A stretch of DNA of 64,000 nucleotides from Streptomyces sp. APSN-46.1 (GCF_022815725.1 NZ_JALGRF010000016.1:62001-126000); one strand, 5' to 3'; numbered from the stretch's first letter, positions 46,536 through 55,274 are shown. Notes: a model not told the origin generated them from the letters alone. A program made the numbers and translations.

Positions 46536-47762
46536 TCAGGCCGAGGCCGACTTCAGCGGGATCCCGGGGTCCGCGACCTTGGCCGGGTCCACCGGGGTGG
46601 CGGCCTCGATCAGCTTGCGCCCCTGGGCCAGGTCGCGGGGGCGGCCCACCGCGAGGACCGCGACCAGGACCCCGGCGCGGAGCCAGCACACCGACCAGGT
46701 GTCCTCGGCCGGGTCGCCCCGCCACAGCAGGGTGTCCGCCCCGCCGTGGTGGCCCGCGTACTGGACGAAGCGGCCGAACTGCTCCGACCAGAAGTACGGC
46801 ACCGGGTCGTAGACCCGCTCCCCGTCCCCGAGGATGTTCGCCGCGACCACCCTCGGGCCCTGCAGCGCGTTGTCCCAGTGGTGCACGAGCAGCCGCGTCC
46901 CGTACCGCTCCGAGGGGAACGACGCGCAGTCGCCCACCGCGTACACGCCGGGCACGGAGGTCCGCAGGTGGGCGTCGGCCGTGACCGAGCCGTCCGGCCC
47001 CAGCTCGACGCCCGTACCGGCCAGCCAGCGCGTGGCCGGGCGGGCTCCGACGCCCACGACCACCGCGCCCGCCGGCAGCTCGCGGCCGTCTTCCAGCCGG
47101 ACCCGGCCCGGCGTCACGGAGGCCACCTTCACGCCGGTCAGCAGGGTCGCGCCGGCCTCCTCGTACCACCGCGCCATCGGAGCCGCGACCTCCGCGGGCA
47201 GCGAGCCCGCGAGCACCCGGTCCGCCGCCTCGACGACCGTCACCTCGCAGCCCGCCTGCCGCGCCGCCGTGGCGAACTCCGCGCCGATCCAGCCCGCCCC
47301 GACGACCACCATGGCCGGCGCCGCCGCCAGCACCGGGCGCAGCCGCGCCGCGTCGTCCAGGGTCCGCAGCAGGTGCACGCCCGGGACGCCCTCCGCCCCG
47401 GGCAGGTTCAGCGGTTCTGCGCCGGTCGCCAGCACGAGGACCCCGTACGGGACCGGGCCCGCCTCCGTGTCCAGCTCGCGTTCGGCTGCCCGCAGGCCGG
47501 TGACCTCCACGCCGAGGCGAAGCTCGATGCCGAGGCCCTCGAAGTCCACGTCGAACGCGGAGTCCTCGGCCTTGCCGAGCAGCACCGCCTTCGACAGCGG
47601 GGGCCGATCGTAGGGCTGGTGGGGTTCGGCGCCCAGCAGGGTGACGGGGCCGGCGTAGCCCTGTTCCCGCAGGGCCACCGCGGTCTGCACCCCGGCCATT
47701 CCGGCGCCGGCGATGACGACACCGCTCTGAGTCTGTTCCGTCTGCTCGCTCACCCGGCCCAC
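46536..47762 (-). CDS. FAD-dependent NAD(P)H:ferredoxin/rubredoxin-type reductase
   Basis: A 408-residue flavoprotein with two Rossmann folds: FAD site GVVIAGAGMAGVQTA and NAD site MVVVGAGWIGAEFA, with VYAVGDCA as the C-terminal FAD loop. It resembles ferredoxin or rubredoxin reductases that feed cytochromes P450 or dioxygenases, but no such partner is adjacent. GTG 47762 has AGGAG 6 bases before it; GTG 47753 is possible. It diverges from the TPP riboswitch unit. Confidence 0.9.
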   Translation of the reverse strand: MGRVSEQTEQTQSGVVIAGAGMAGVQTAVALREQGYAGPVTLLGAEPHQPYDRPPLSKAVLLGKAEDSAFDVDFEGLGIELRLGVEVTGLRAAERELDTEAGPVPYGVLVLATGAEPLNLPGAEGVPGVHLLRTLDDAARLRPVLAAAPAMVVVGAGWIGAEFATAARQAGCEVTVVEAADRVLAGSLPAEVAAPMARWYEEAGATLLTGVKVASVTPGRVRLEDGRELPAGAVVVGVGARPATRWLAGTGVELGPDGSVTADAHLRTSVPGVYAVGDCASFPSERYGTRLLVHHWDNALQGPRVVAANILGDGERVYDPVPYFWSEQFGRFVQYAGHHGGADTLLWRGDPAEDTWSVCWLRAGVLVAVLAVGRPRDLAQGRKLIEAATPVDPAKVADPGIPLKSASA

Positions 47763-47876
47763 CCTAATCTCCTGACGACCCGTCAGGAATAGCGGGCGGG
47801 AACAGCGCCGGGCACCGGCCCGGGGAGGCAGCCTTACCCGGGGTCGGCGCCGGGGTTAGTCTGGCCACCGTACCTA

Positions 47877-47968
47877 TCGCGGGAGTCCGGACGTACCGGG
47901 CTGAGAGGGAGGCTGGCCGGCCTCCGACCGTACGAACCTGATCCGGGTCATGCCGGCGAAGGGAGGGG
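47877..47968 (+). promoter_or_regulatory. TPP riboswitch (THI element)
   Basis: All conserved blocks are in order: CGGGAGTCC, GGGCTGAGAGGGAGG, CCGACCGTACGAACCTGATC, CGGGTCATGCCGGCGAAGGGAGG. The GGGAGG at the 3' end is also the ribosome binding site of thiO, so ligand binding can block translation. Confidence 0.95.
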
Positions 47969-47978
47969 CTGGACGCCC

Positions 47979-49148
47979 ATGCACTCATCTCGGAAGGGAT
48001 CCGACGTCCTCGTCATCGGGGGCGGGATCATCGGCCTGGTCACCGCCTGGCGGGCGGCACGGCGCGGGCTGCGCACCGTACTGGCCGACCCGGCGCCCGG
48101 CGGCGGCGCCGCCCAGGTCGCGGCCGGCATGCTCGCCGCCGTCACCGAGCTGCACTACGGCGAGGAGACCCTGCTGGGCCTCAATCTCGCCTCCGCCGCC
48201 CGCTACCCCGCGTTCGCCGCCGAGCTCGCCGACGCCAGCGGCGGTCTGGACATCGGCTACCGCGCCTGCGGCACCCTCGCCGTGGCCCTCGACGCCGACG
48301 ACCGCCTCCACCTGCGCGAGCTGCACGCCCTCCAGCGCCGCTGCGGCCTGGACTCCGAGTGGCTCACCGGCCGCGAGTGCCGCCGCCTGGAGCCGATGCT
48401 GGCCCCGGGCGTCCGGGGCGGCCTGCGCGTGGACGGCGACCACCAGGTGGATCCGCGCCGGCTGGCGGCCGCGCTGCTGGCCGCCTGCGAGCGCGCCGGC
48501 GTGGAGATCCGCCGGGCGAGCGCCGAGCGGCTGCTCGTCAGCGCCGACCGGGCCGTCGGCGTACTGCTCGACGACGGTACGGAGCCGCGCGCCGACCAGG
48601 TGGTGCTGGCCGCGGGCTCGCTCAGCGGCCGGCTGGCCGGCGTACCGCCGGAGGTGGTGCCCCCCGTCCGGCCGGTGAAGGGGCAGGTGCTGCGGCTGAC
48701 CGTGCCGCCCGCGTACGCGCCGTTCCTGTCCCGGACCGTACGGGCCGTCGTGCGCGGCAGCCACGTCTACCTGGTCCCGCGCGAGAACGGCGAACTGGTC
48801 GTCGGCGCCACGAGCGAGGAACTCGGCTGGGACACCACGGTCACCGCGGGCGGGGTGTACGAGCTCCTGCGCGACGCCCACGAGTTGGTGCCCGGCATCA
48901 CCGAACTCCCGCTGACCGAGACCCGGGCGGGGCTGCGGCCCGGCTCACCGGACAACGCGCCGCTGCTCGGCCCGACCGACCTGCCGGGCCTGCACCTGGC
49001 CACCGGGCACTACCGCAACGGGGTGCTGCTCACCCCGCTCACCGGCGATGTGATGGCGGAGCTGCTGGCCACCGGCGAACTGCCGGAGGTCGCACGCCCC
49101 TTCACCCCACGTCGTTTCACCCCGGCACTTCAGGAGTCGTACCGATGA
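47979..49148 (+). CDS. thiO: Glycine oxidase ThiO
   Basis: A 389-residue DAAO-type flavoenzyme oxidising glycine to iminoglycine for thiazole synthesis. The FAD fold is VLVIGGGIIGLVTAWRA; the C-terminal loop is HLATGHYRNGVLLTPLTG. First gene of a coupled thiO-thiS-thiG operon under the TPP riboswitch; its TGA overlaps the thiS ATG (ATGA). Confidence 0.95.
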   Translation: MHSSRKGSDVLVIGGGIIGLVTAWRAARRGLRTVLADPAPGGGAAQVAAGMLAAVTELHYGEETLLGLNLASAARYPAFAAELADASGGLDIGYRACGTLAVALDADDRLHLRELHALQRRCGLDSEWLTGRECRRLEPMLAPGVRGGLRVDGDHQVDPRRLAAALLAACERAGVEIRRASAERLLVSADRAVGVLLDDGTEPRADQVVLAAGSLSGRLAGVPPEVVPPVRPVKGQVLRLTVPPAYAPFLSRTVRAVVRGSHVYLVPRENGELVVGATSEELGWDTTVTAGGVYELLRDAHELVPGITELPLTETRAGLRPGSPDNAPLLGPTDLPGLHLATGHYRNGVLLTPLTGDVMAELLATGELPEVARPFTPRRFTPALQESYR

Positions 49149-49360
49149 CCCTCTCCTCCGTCTCCGTCTCCGTCAACGGCGAGCCGCGCGAGGTCGCGGC
49201 CGGCACCACCCTGGACGCGGTGGTCGCCACGCTGACAGCGGCCCCCTCCGGGGTGGCCGCCGCGCTCAACGAGACCGTGGTCCCGCGCGGGCAGTGGCCG
49301 CTCACGCCGGTGGGCCAGGGCGACCGGGTCGAGATCCTCACCGCGGTCCAGGGGGGCTGA
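49145..49360 (+). CDS. thiS: Sulfur carrier protein ThiS
   Basis: A 71-residue ubiquitin-fold carrier that ends in Gly-Gly (AVQGG), the site of thiocarboxylate formation for the thiazole ring. VSVNGEPREVAAGTTL opens the fold and VAAALNETVVPR is a family block. ATG 49145 overlaps the thiO stop. Confidence 0.94.
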   Translation: MTLSSVSVSVNGEPREVAAGTTLDAVVATLTAAPSGVAAALNETVVPRGQWPLTPVGQGDRVEILTAVQGG

Positions 49361-49363
49361 ACT

Positions 49364-50167
49364 ATGGCTGACGACGTCTTCACGCTGGGCGGCCGGACCT
49401 TCTCCTCCCGTCTGATCATGGGTACCGGCGGGGCCCCGAGCCTCGACGTCCTGGAGCGCGCGCTGGTCGCGTCCGGCACCGAGCTCACGACGGTGGCGAT
49501 GCGCCGGCTGGACCCGACCGTGCAGGGCTCGGTCCTGTCGGTCCTGAACCGGCTGGGCATCTCCGTACTCCCCAACACGGCGGGCTGCTTCACGGCGGGC
49601 GAGGCCGTCCTGACCGCCCGGCTGGCCCGCGAGGCCCTGGGCACCGACTGGATCAAGCTGGAGGTCGTCGCGGACGAGCGGACCCTGCTGCCGGACGGGG
49701 TGGAGCTGCTGGACGCCGCCGAGACCCTGGTGGACGAGGGGTTCACGGTGCTGCCCTACACGAACGACGACCCGGTGCTCGCGCGGAAGCTGGAGGACGT
49801 GGGCTGCGCGGCGATCATGCCGCTGGGGTCGCCGATCGGGTCCGGGATGGGGATCCGCAACCCGCACAACTTCGAGCTGATCGCGGAGCGGGCGGAGGTT
49901 CCGGTGATCCTGGACGCGGGGGCGGGCACGGCGTCCGACGTCGCCCTGGCCATGGAACTCGGCTGCGCCGCGGTGATGCTGGCCTCTGCGGTGACGCGGG
50001 CGCGGGAGCCGGTGCTGATGGCTGCCGCGATGCGGGACGCCGTCTCGGCGGGGCGGCTGGCCCACCGCGCGGGCCGCATCCCCCAGCGCCGCTTCGCGGA
50101 GCCCTCCTCCCCCACCACTGGCCGCGCCACCCTCGACCCGGAACACCCGGCGTTCTGGCCTTCCTGA
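49364..50167 (+). CDS. thiG: Thiazole synthase ThiG
   Basis: A 267-residue TIM barrel that condenses deoxyxylulose phosphate, dehydroglycine and ThiS thiocarboxylate. The Schiff-base Lys is in DWIKLEVV; the phosphate loops are GSPIGSGMGI and DAGAGTASD. It begins three bases after thiS. The C-terminal tail (about residues 240-267) carries Pro/Ser/Thr residues past the usual end. Confidence 0.95.
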   Translation: MADDVFTLGGRTFSSRLIMGTGGAPSLDVLERALVASGTELTTVAMRRLDPTVQGSVLSVLNRLGISVLPNTAGCFTAGEAVLTARLAREALGTDWIKLEVVADERTLLPDGVELLDAAETLVDEGFTVLPYTNDDPVLARKLEDVGCAAIMPLGSPIGSGMGIRNPHNFELIAERAEVPVILDAGAGTASDVALAMELGCAAVMLASAVTRAREPVLMAAAMRDAVSAGRLAHRAGRIPQRRFAEPSSPTTGRATLDPEHPAFWPS

Positions 50168-50354
50168 CGCGCCGCTCGCGCGGCTCGGCGCTGGACCCGG
50201 GCCGGGGCCGGGGCCAGCCACGTGCCCGGGCCGTCCTGTTTGCCGGGGTCGGGGGGTGGCGGGGTCCCGGCTGGGCGGAATCAGAGAAGTCTTGGGGGTT
50301 TCCCGGCAGACCCATAGTCCGTCCCGGAGGCCGCGACTGCGGGTTGTTCGGACG

Positions 50355-50591
50355 TCAGTCGACGGGCCGGCGGACGGAAGTCGTCGTGGCTCGAAGGGCC
50401 TCCGCCAGTTGCTCCACTACGTCAGCCCGGACCGTTCCGAGATCGACGTAGGGTCTGCCGGTCTGCGTGACCAATGGCCGGACGCTGCTCCACGCGGCTT
50501 CGGTGACATCGAGGGACGCCAGGGCAGCTCGTATCGCTTCGGCGGCGTCAACGGCACGGCTTCGGCCGTCCCTCCAGGTCTGCATATCCAT
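50355..50591 (-). CDS. Small hypothetical protein, 78 residues
   Basis: Starts at ATG 50591, overlapping the stop of the upstream 68-residue gene (TGATG), so the pair is one coupled unit. The sequence (MDMQTWRDGRSRAVDAAEAI... split here) is mainly helical, with AAEAIRAALASLDV and RADVVEQLAEALRATT. No family recognised. It belongs to the accessory patch between thiG and the kinase. Confidence 0.6.
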   Translation of the reverse strand: MDMQTWRDGRSRAVDAAEAIRAALASLDVTEAAWSSVRPLVTQTGRPYVDLGTVRADVVEQLAEALRATTTSVRRPVD

Positions 50592-50797
50592 CAGGCGACC
50601 GCGCTCTCGCCGGGGCAATGGCCCTCGTGCCTGTAGATCACGCCACGAGGGCCTGAGGTCTGGTCGATGGCCCCTCGACGGACGACGTCAAACGGCTTGA
50701 TGCCGCGGCGGCACTCCGAGCACCGATGTCCGGGAGGAGCGTAGGTCACGTATTCCCATGGGCCTTGGCCCGTCACCGTCTCCTTGGTGGTCGCCAT
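50591..50797 (-). CDS. Small Cys/His-rich protein, 68 residues
   Basis: Starts at ATG 50797 after GGGAGG. Residues HRCSECRRGIKPFDVVRR and IYRHEGHCPGE give two Cys spaced by two, then His and a C-terminal His-Cys pair, consistent with one bound zinc. No family recognised. Its stop overlaps the next start. It diverges from the PLD-like gene. Confidence 0.65.
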   Translation of the reverse strand: MATTKETVTGQGPWEYVTYAPPGHRCSECRRGIKPFDVVRRGAIDQTSGPRGVIYRHEGHCPGESAVA

Positions 50798-50904
50798 CGC
50801 GCCCTCCCGATTGCTTACGAGGTCGATGAGACGACCTTCACGGTTGTGCTGGTCAACTCCCGGTCCTGAGAGACCGTTTGGTCTCGTGGGCCAGGCATGC
50901 ACCG

Positions 50905-51540
50905 ATGTTCTGTCCCTCGTCAGAGCGTTGGTACCGCGTTCCCAGGACGTTTGGGACGTTCCACCGTTACGGTTCGTTCCGTCCACCCACCGGGCCGGAC
51001 AGAGAGATAGTCCAGGTCTTTCCCTATCGCTCGGCCGCGCCGGCAAGCCTCTGGAAGTCTCTGGTGACGAAGGCGCAGCGCGAGCTGGTATTCGCCGGGT
51101 ACACCAACTACTTCCTGTGGCTGGAGCAGGCGAACCTGGCATCCGCCCTGCGGCGCAAGGCCCAGAGCGGATGCCGCGTGCGGTTCCTGATCGGCGACCC
51201 GAGCAGCCCGGTCACCACGGCAAGGGAAGCCGAGGAGGGCGTCCCGCTGACTCTGTCTACCCGCATCGCCGTGACACTGAGCGAGCTGGAGAAACTGCGC
51301 GACGTCAGCGGTATCGAAGGCCGGTTCGAGACCGGTCACGTCAACCTTTCCGCCTTCCGCTTCGACGACGAGATGATCGTTACCCCGATCCTGGCCCGCA
51401 GGGTTGGCCACGATTCGCCGATGATGCATCTACGACGCAGGCAGACGGACGGGATGTTCGACCGGTTCGCCGCCCATGTCGAAGAGCTGTGGAGCCGAGG
51501 ACGCGACATTCGGGAGACGAGACAACATGGCCAGGCGTGA
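50905..51540 (+). CDS. PLD-like C-terminal domain protein lacking an HTH, possible truncation
   Basis: About 211 residues matching the C-terminal sensor-like domain often fused to XRE-type HTH regulators in streptomycetes: GYTNYFLWLEQ, GCRVRFLIGDPSSPVT, STRIAVTLSELEKLRDV, FRFDDEMIVTPILA, and GHDSPMMHLRR. The expected N-terminal HTH is absent, and the first 40 residues are odd in composition. The start is uncertain (ATG 50905 or TTG 50878), with no ribosome binding site. It overlaps the Nudix gene by 14 bases, implying joint expression. It may be a shortened gene. Confidence 0.6.
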   Translation: MFCPSSERWYRVPRTFGTFHRYGSFRPPTGPDREIVQVFPYRSAAPASLWKSLVTKAQRELVFAGYTNYFLWLEQANLASALRRKAQSGCRVRFLIGDPSSPVTTAREAEEGVPLTLSTRIAVTLSELEKLRDVSGIEGRFETGHVNLSAFRFDDEMIVTPILARRVGHDSPMMHLRRRQTDGMFDRFAAHVEELWSRGRDIRETRQHGQA

Positions 51541-51994
51541 CTACGAGGACGATCCCAACGCGCCCACGGCAAACAGTCTGGTGCCTGCGGCATCAGCGGT
51601 CGTCGTCGATGAGGACGGCCGGGTGTTGTTGCAGCGGCGCACGGACAACGGGATGTGGGCACTCCCCGGCGGGAAGATGGAGCTCGGGGAGTCCATCGGT
51701 GACTGCGCGGTCCGGGAGACCTTCGAGGAGACCGGCATCACGGTCGAGATCACCGGAATCGTCGGGACGTACACCAACCCCGGACACGTCTTCGCCTACG
51801 ACGACGGCGAGGTCCGGCAGGAATTCTCGATCTGTCTTCTCGCCCGCCCTACCGGAGGCAAGCTCCGAACATCTGACGAGTCGTTCGAGGTGGCGTGGTT
51901 CACCCCCGAGGCCATCGACGATCTGCCGATGGTGCCCAGCATCCGTAAGCGCATCAATGATTGGCGAGCCGGACTGGGTCCGGTCATTCGCTGA
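51527..51994 (+). CDS. Nudix hydrolase
   Basis: A 155-residue pyrophosphohydrolase. The Nudix box spans about residues 49-71 (GKMELGESIGDCAVRETFEE with final TGI), complete with the REXXEE metal site. It would hydrolyse a nucleoside-diphosphate-linked substrate; which one is unknown. ATG 51527 overlaps the end of the PLD-like gene, so both form one unit. Confidence 0.9.
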   Translation: MARRDYEDDPNAPTANSLVPAASAVVVDEDGRVLLQRRTDNGMWALPGGKMELGESIGDCAVRETFEETGITVEITGIVGTYTNPGHVFAYDDGEVRQEFSICLLARPTGGKLRTSDESFEVAWFTPEAIDDLPMVPSIRKRINDWRAGLGPVIR

Positions 51995-52373
51995 CGCAGC
52001 CGAGGCGGAGGCAGTGTCCTCTGTCGCGGGCGGCTTTAGCCACCGACGGCCGCCGGACGCCGTCGGCGAGGAGCGCGTAGCGATCTGAGCGCCCACTCTC
52101 CCCCGAGGGGCTTGTGGTCGAGTTTTGGTGGGGGCTGGCCGCCTGCCAGGGCCCCAGCTCGGACCCGCCACCCGAAGGTTCCGCCGAGCAGGACGGCCCG
52201 GACCCGCCCCGTCGCCGAGGGGGCGGGTGGGCAAACACCGGCCGCGAGCGGGGGGCCGATGGGGTGAAGGCCCCGCACGCGTGTAGGACCGTACGCCCCC
52301 GCCCACGTCACAGGTGAGCTGCAAGGGACGGGACCCTGGCCGGGACGCCACCGTACGATCGTAGAATCGCCGG
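51995..52373. other. Unexplained block upstream of the kinase gene
   Basis: About 380 bases. A plus-strand open frame from GTG 52114 to 52317 (67 residues, starting VVEFWWGLAACQG) has GC-rich third positions but no ribosome binding site or recognised family. The stem CCCGCCCC with GGGGCGGG (52203-52227) may terminate the Nudix unit. I see no certain gene. Confidence 0.4.
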
Positions 52374-52376
52374 GTG
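52362..52376 (+). promoter_or_regulatory. Candidate leaderless promoter of the kinase gene
   Basis: TAGAAT (52362-52367) ends six bases before the GTG start, so transcription could begin at the start codon. There is no ribosome binding site and no convincing -35. Confidence 0.5.
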
Positions 52377-54326
52377 GATACGACCCTGGATGACCCCCTC
52401 GTCGGGCGCGTGCTCGACGGCCGCTACCGCGTCGACGCCCGCATCGCGGCCGGCGGCATGGCCACGGTCTACCGCGCCCTCGACACCCGCCTCGACCGCG
52501 TCCTGGCACTGAAGGTGATGCACCCGGCCCTCGCCGCCGACGCCGCCTTCGTCGACCGCTTCATCCGCGAGGCCAAGTCCGTCGCCCGCCTCGCGCACCC
52601 CAACGTCGTGGGCGTCTTCGACCAGGGCACCGACGGCCCCTACACGTACCTCGCCATGGAGTACGTCTCCGGCTGCACCCTGCGCGACGTGCTCCGCGAG
52701 CGCGGCGCCCTCCAGCCCCGGGCCGCCCTCGACATCCTCGAACCCGTACTCGCCGCCCTCGGCGCCGCCCACCGGGCCGGGTTCGTGCACCGCGACATGA
52801 AGCCCGAGAACGTCCTCATCGGCGACGACGGCCGGGTCAAGGTCGCGGACTTCGGGCTGGTCCGCTCCGTCGACTCCGTCACCAACACCACCGACTCCGT
52901 CCTCGGCACCGTCTCCTACCTCGCCCCCGAGCAGATCGAGAACGGCGTCACCGACACCCGCGTGGACGTCTACGCCTGCGGCGTCGTCCTGTACGAGATG
53001 CTGACCGGCGCCAAGCCGCACACCGGCGGCAGCCCCGCCCAGGTGCTCTACCAGCACCTCAACGAGGACGTTCCGCCCCCGTCGGCCACCGTCCCGGGGC
53101 TCCCCGTCGCCCTCGACGAGCTCGTCGCCCAGGCCGCCGCCCGCAACCCCGAGCTGCGCCCCTACGACGCCGCCTCCCTGCTGGGTCTGACCCTCGACGC
53201 CCGTATCCGGCTCAGTGACGCCGAACTGGACCGCGTACCGCCGCAGGCGCGCGCCGAGGAGCGGACCTCGACCGAGGACCGCACCAGCGTGGTCCCCAGG
53301 CCGGTGGCCCCGCTGGGGGCACCCCCAGCGGTAGCTGGGGGAGAGTCCATGAACCAGACGTCGCGGCTGATGCTCCCGCCGCTGTCCCAGGCTCAGGGAC
53401 AGGCCCCGGCACCGGCGCCGGCACCGGTCGCCCGCGCTCAGCGCCGCGGCCTGCTCCTCGTCGTCGTCGGGGTCCTGCTCGCGCTCGGCCTCGGTACCGG
53501 CGTCTGGTACATCAACTCCGGCCAGTTCACCAAGGTCCCGAACCTGCTCGGCAAGAGCGAGGCGCAGGCGAAGTCCGAGCTGTCGGCGGCCGGTCTCGGC
53601 GTGAAGCGGGTGGACCGGAAGTTCAGCGAGGCCTTCGACCGGGGCACCGTGATGGACACCGACCCCGCGGGCGGGAAGCGGATCCGCGGCAACGGCGCGG
53701 TGGCGCTGACGATTTCGCGCGGTCCCGAGGTCGTGGCCGTGCCCAACCTGAAGAGCCGTCCGCTGGAGGAGGCCAAGGCCGAGCTGGCGAAGACGGGACT
53801 GGCGCCCGGGGTCGTCTCGCAGGCGTTCAGCCAGGACGTCGCACAGGGCTCGGTGATCAGCACCGACCCCGCCGGCGGCGAGAAGCGGGCGCCCGACACG
53901 GCGGTCTCGCTCCTCGTCAGCAAGGGCCGACCGGTGCAGGTCCCCGGCGTGACCGGCAGGCCGCTCGACCAGGCCCGCGCCGCCCTCCAGGGCCTCGGCC
54001 TCAAGGTGGAGACGGCCGCCGAGCAGCTCAACTCCCCCTTCCCGGCCGGTACGGTCGCCGTCCAGTCGGTCGGCGCCGGCACCCAGGCCGCGGCCGGCGA
54101 CACGGTGACGCTCACGCTGTCCAAGGGCCCGCGCCAGATCCCGGTGCCGAACGTGACCGGCCAGGACGCGGACGCGGCGCGCAAGACGCTGGAGGCGCTG
54201 GGCTTCAAGGTGAAGGTGGAGAAGCCGTTCCTGTCCTTCAGCGACACCATCGCCGCCCAGTCGGTGCCCGGGGGCCAAAGCGCCCCCGAGGGCAGCACGA
54301 TCGTCATCCGGACCAAGGGGTTGTAG
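52374..54326 (+). CDS. Serine/threonine protein kinase with PASTA domains
   Basis: A 650-residue membrane kinase. The kinase domain covers residues 17-275: ATP Lys about 47, HRDMKPEN with catalytic Asp about 141, DFG at 159-161, activation loop with Thr residues (SVTNTTDSVLGTVSYLAPE). A 75-residue linker follows, one transmembrane helix (about 360-380), and four extracellular PASTA domains (VPNLLGKSEAQAK, VPNLKSRPLEEAK, VPGVTGRPLDQAR, VPNVTGQDADAAR). PASTA domains bind muropeptides or lipid II, linking wall state to signalling. Close to Rv2175c- and aroG-type genes as in mycobacteria. A repeat element lies in the linker. Confidence 0.95.
   Translation: MDTTLDDPLVGRVLDGRYRVDARIAAGGMATVYRALDTRLDRVLALKVMHPALAADAAFVDRFIREAKSVARLAHPNVVGVFDQGTDGPYTYLAMEYVSGCTLRDVLRERGALQPRAALDILEPVLAALGAAHRAGFVHRDMKPENVLIGDDGRVKVADFGLVRSVDSVTNTTDSVLGTVSYLAPEQIENGVTDTRVDVYACGVVLYEMLTGAKPHTGGSPAQVLYQHLNEDVPPPSATVPGLPVALDELVAQAAARNPELRPYDAASLLGLTLDARIRLSDAELDRVPPQARAEERTSTEDRTSVVPRPVAPLGAPPAVAGGESMNQTSRLMLPPLSQAQGQAPAPAPAPVARAQRRGLLLVVVGVLLALGLGTGVWYINSGQFTKVPNLLGKSEAQAKSELSAAGLGVKRVDRKFSEAFDRGTVMDTDPAGGKRIRGNGAVALTISRGPEVVAVPNLKSRPLEEAKAELAKTGLAPGVVSQAFSQDVAQGSVISTDPAGGEKRAPDTAVSLLVSKGRPVQVPGVTGRPLDQARAALQGLGLKVETAAEQLNSPFPAGTVAVQSVGAGTQAAAGDTVTLTLSKGPRQIPVPNVTGQDADAARKTLEALGFKVKVEKPFLSFSDTIAAQSVPGGQSAPEGSTIVIRTKGL
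53312..53343 (+). repeat. GGGGGCACCCCC short repeat element inside the kinase gene
   Basis: GCTGGGGGCACCCCCAGC, then GGTAG, then CTGGGGGAG. The minus-strand block 27571-27600 has the same plan, with 12 identical bases, an eight- or nine-base spacer and nine identical bases. Here it encodes about LGAPPAVAGGE in the juxtamembrane linker without breaking the frame. Confidence 0.75.
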
Positions 54327-54332
54327 TCGTAC

Positions 54333-55223
54333 GTGGAGCACACCGAGCAGGCCCTCCACCCCGTCGGGCGCAATCCCGTGGGCGGGCACGTCCCCGTCGC
54401 CGGCGGTCTCGCCTCGGTCGGGTTGACGTACGCCCGGGAGATGGGCGCCGAGGCCGTACAGGTCTTCGTCGCCAATCCGCGCGGGTGGGCCACCCCGGTC
54501 GGCAATCCGGCGCAGGACAAGCTGTTCCGCACCCAGTGCGCCGCCGAGGGCATCCCGGCGTACGTACATGCCCCGTACCTGATCAACTTCGGCTCCCACA
54601 CCGAGGCGACGGTGGAGAAGTCGGTGGAGTCGCTACGGCACTCGCTGCGCCGCGGTCGGGAGATCGGCGCGCTCGGGGTGGTCGTCCACACCGGCTCGGC
54701 GACCGGAGGGCGCCCGCGCGAGGAGGCGTACGCGCAGGTCAGGGAGCACATGCTGCCGCTGCTGGACGAGCTGACGCATGACGACGACCCGTTCCTGCTG
54801 CTGGAGTCCACGGCCGGGCAGGGCTTCTCGCTGTGCTCGCGGACCTGGGACTTCGGCCCGTACTTCGAAGCGCTCGACCACCATCCGAAGCTCGGCATCT
54901 GCCTGGACACCTGCCACATCTTCGCGGCCGGGCACGACCTGGCGGAGCCCGGCGGCACCAAGCAGACGCTGGACCTGCTGGTGGACACGGTGGGCGAGGG
55001 CCGGCTGAAGCTGATCCACGCCAACGACTCCAAGGAGGGCGTCGGCGCCCACAAGGACCGGCACGCCAACATCGGTCAGGGCCACATCGGCCGGGACGCC
55101 TTCGCCGAGCTGTTCTCGCACCCGGCGATGGAGGGCGTACCGCTGATCATCGAGACCCCGGGCGGCAAGGAGGGGCACGCGGCGGACGTGGCGCTGCTGA
55201 AGGAGCTCCGGGAGCTCCACTGA
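54333..55223 (+). CDS. nfo: Endonuclease IV-family AP endonuclease/deoxyribonuclease IV
   Basis: A 296-residue TIM barrel acting on abasic sites in DNA with three zinc ions. Seen are YVHAPYLINFGS, VVVHTGSATGG, LLLESTAGQG, CLDTCHIFAAG and HANDSKEGVGAHKDRHANIG. The start is GTG 54333, seven bases after the kinase stop, so it is probably co-transcribed. Confidence 0.92.
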   Translation: MEHTEQALHPVGRNPVGGHVPVAGGLASVGLTYAREMGAEAVQVFVANPRGWATPVGNPAQDKLFRTQCAAEGIPAYVHAPYLINFGSHTEATVEKSVESLRHSLRRGREIGALGVVVHTGSATGGRPREEAYAQVREHMLPLLDELTHDDDPFLLLESTAGQGFSLCSRTWDFGPYFEALDHHPKLGICLDTCHIFAAGHDLAEPGGTKQTLDLLVDTVGEGRLKLIHANDSKEGVGAHKDRHANIGQGHIGRDAFAELFSHPAMEGVPLIIETPGGKEGHAADVALLKELRELH

Positions 55224-55226
55224 TCC

Positions 55227-55265
55227 GCCGAGGGGTCACGCCGAGGGGTCACGCCGAGCAGTCAT
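55227..55265. repeat. Three 13-bp tandem repeats
   Basis: GCCGAGGGGTCAC twice in a row, then the variant GCCGAGCAGTCAT, directly after the endonuclease IV stop and before the end of the oppositely oriented oxidoreductase gene. Confidence 0.7.
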
Positions 55266-55274
55266 CGGACCCGC

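Noticed and set aside
50168..52373. Integrative element or prophage in the thiG-kinase interval
   Set aside because: No integrase, att repeats, tRNA or phage genes were found; the patch is small and called accessory only by content.
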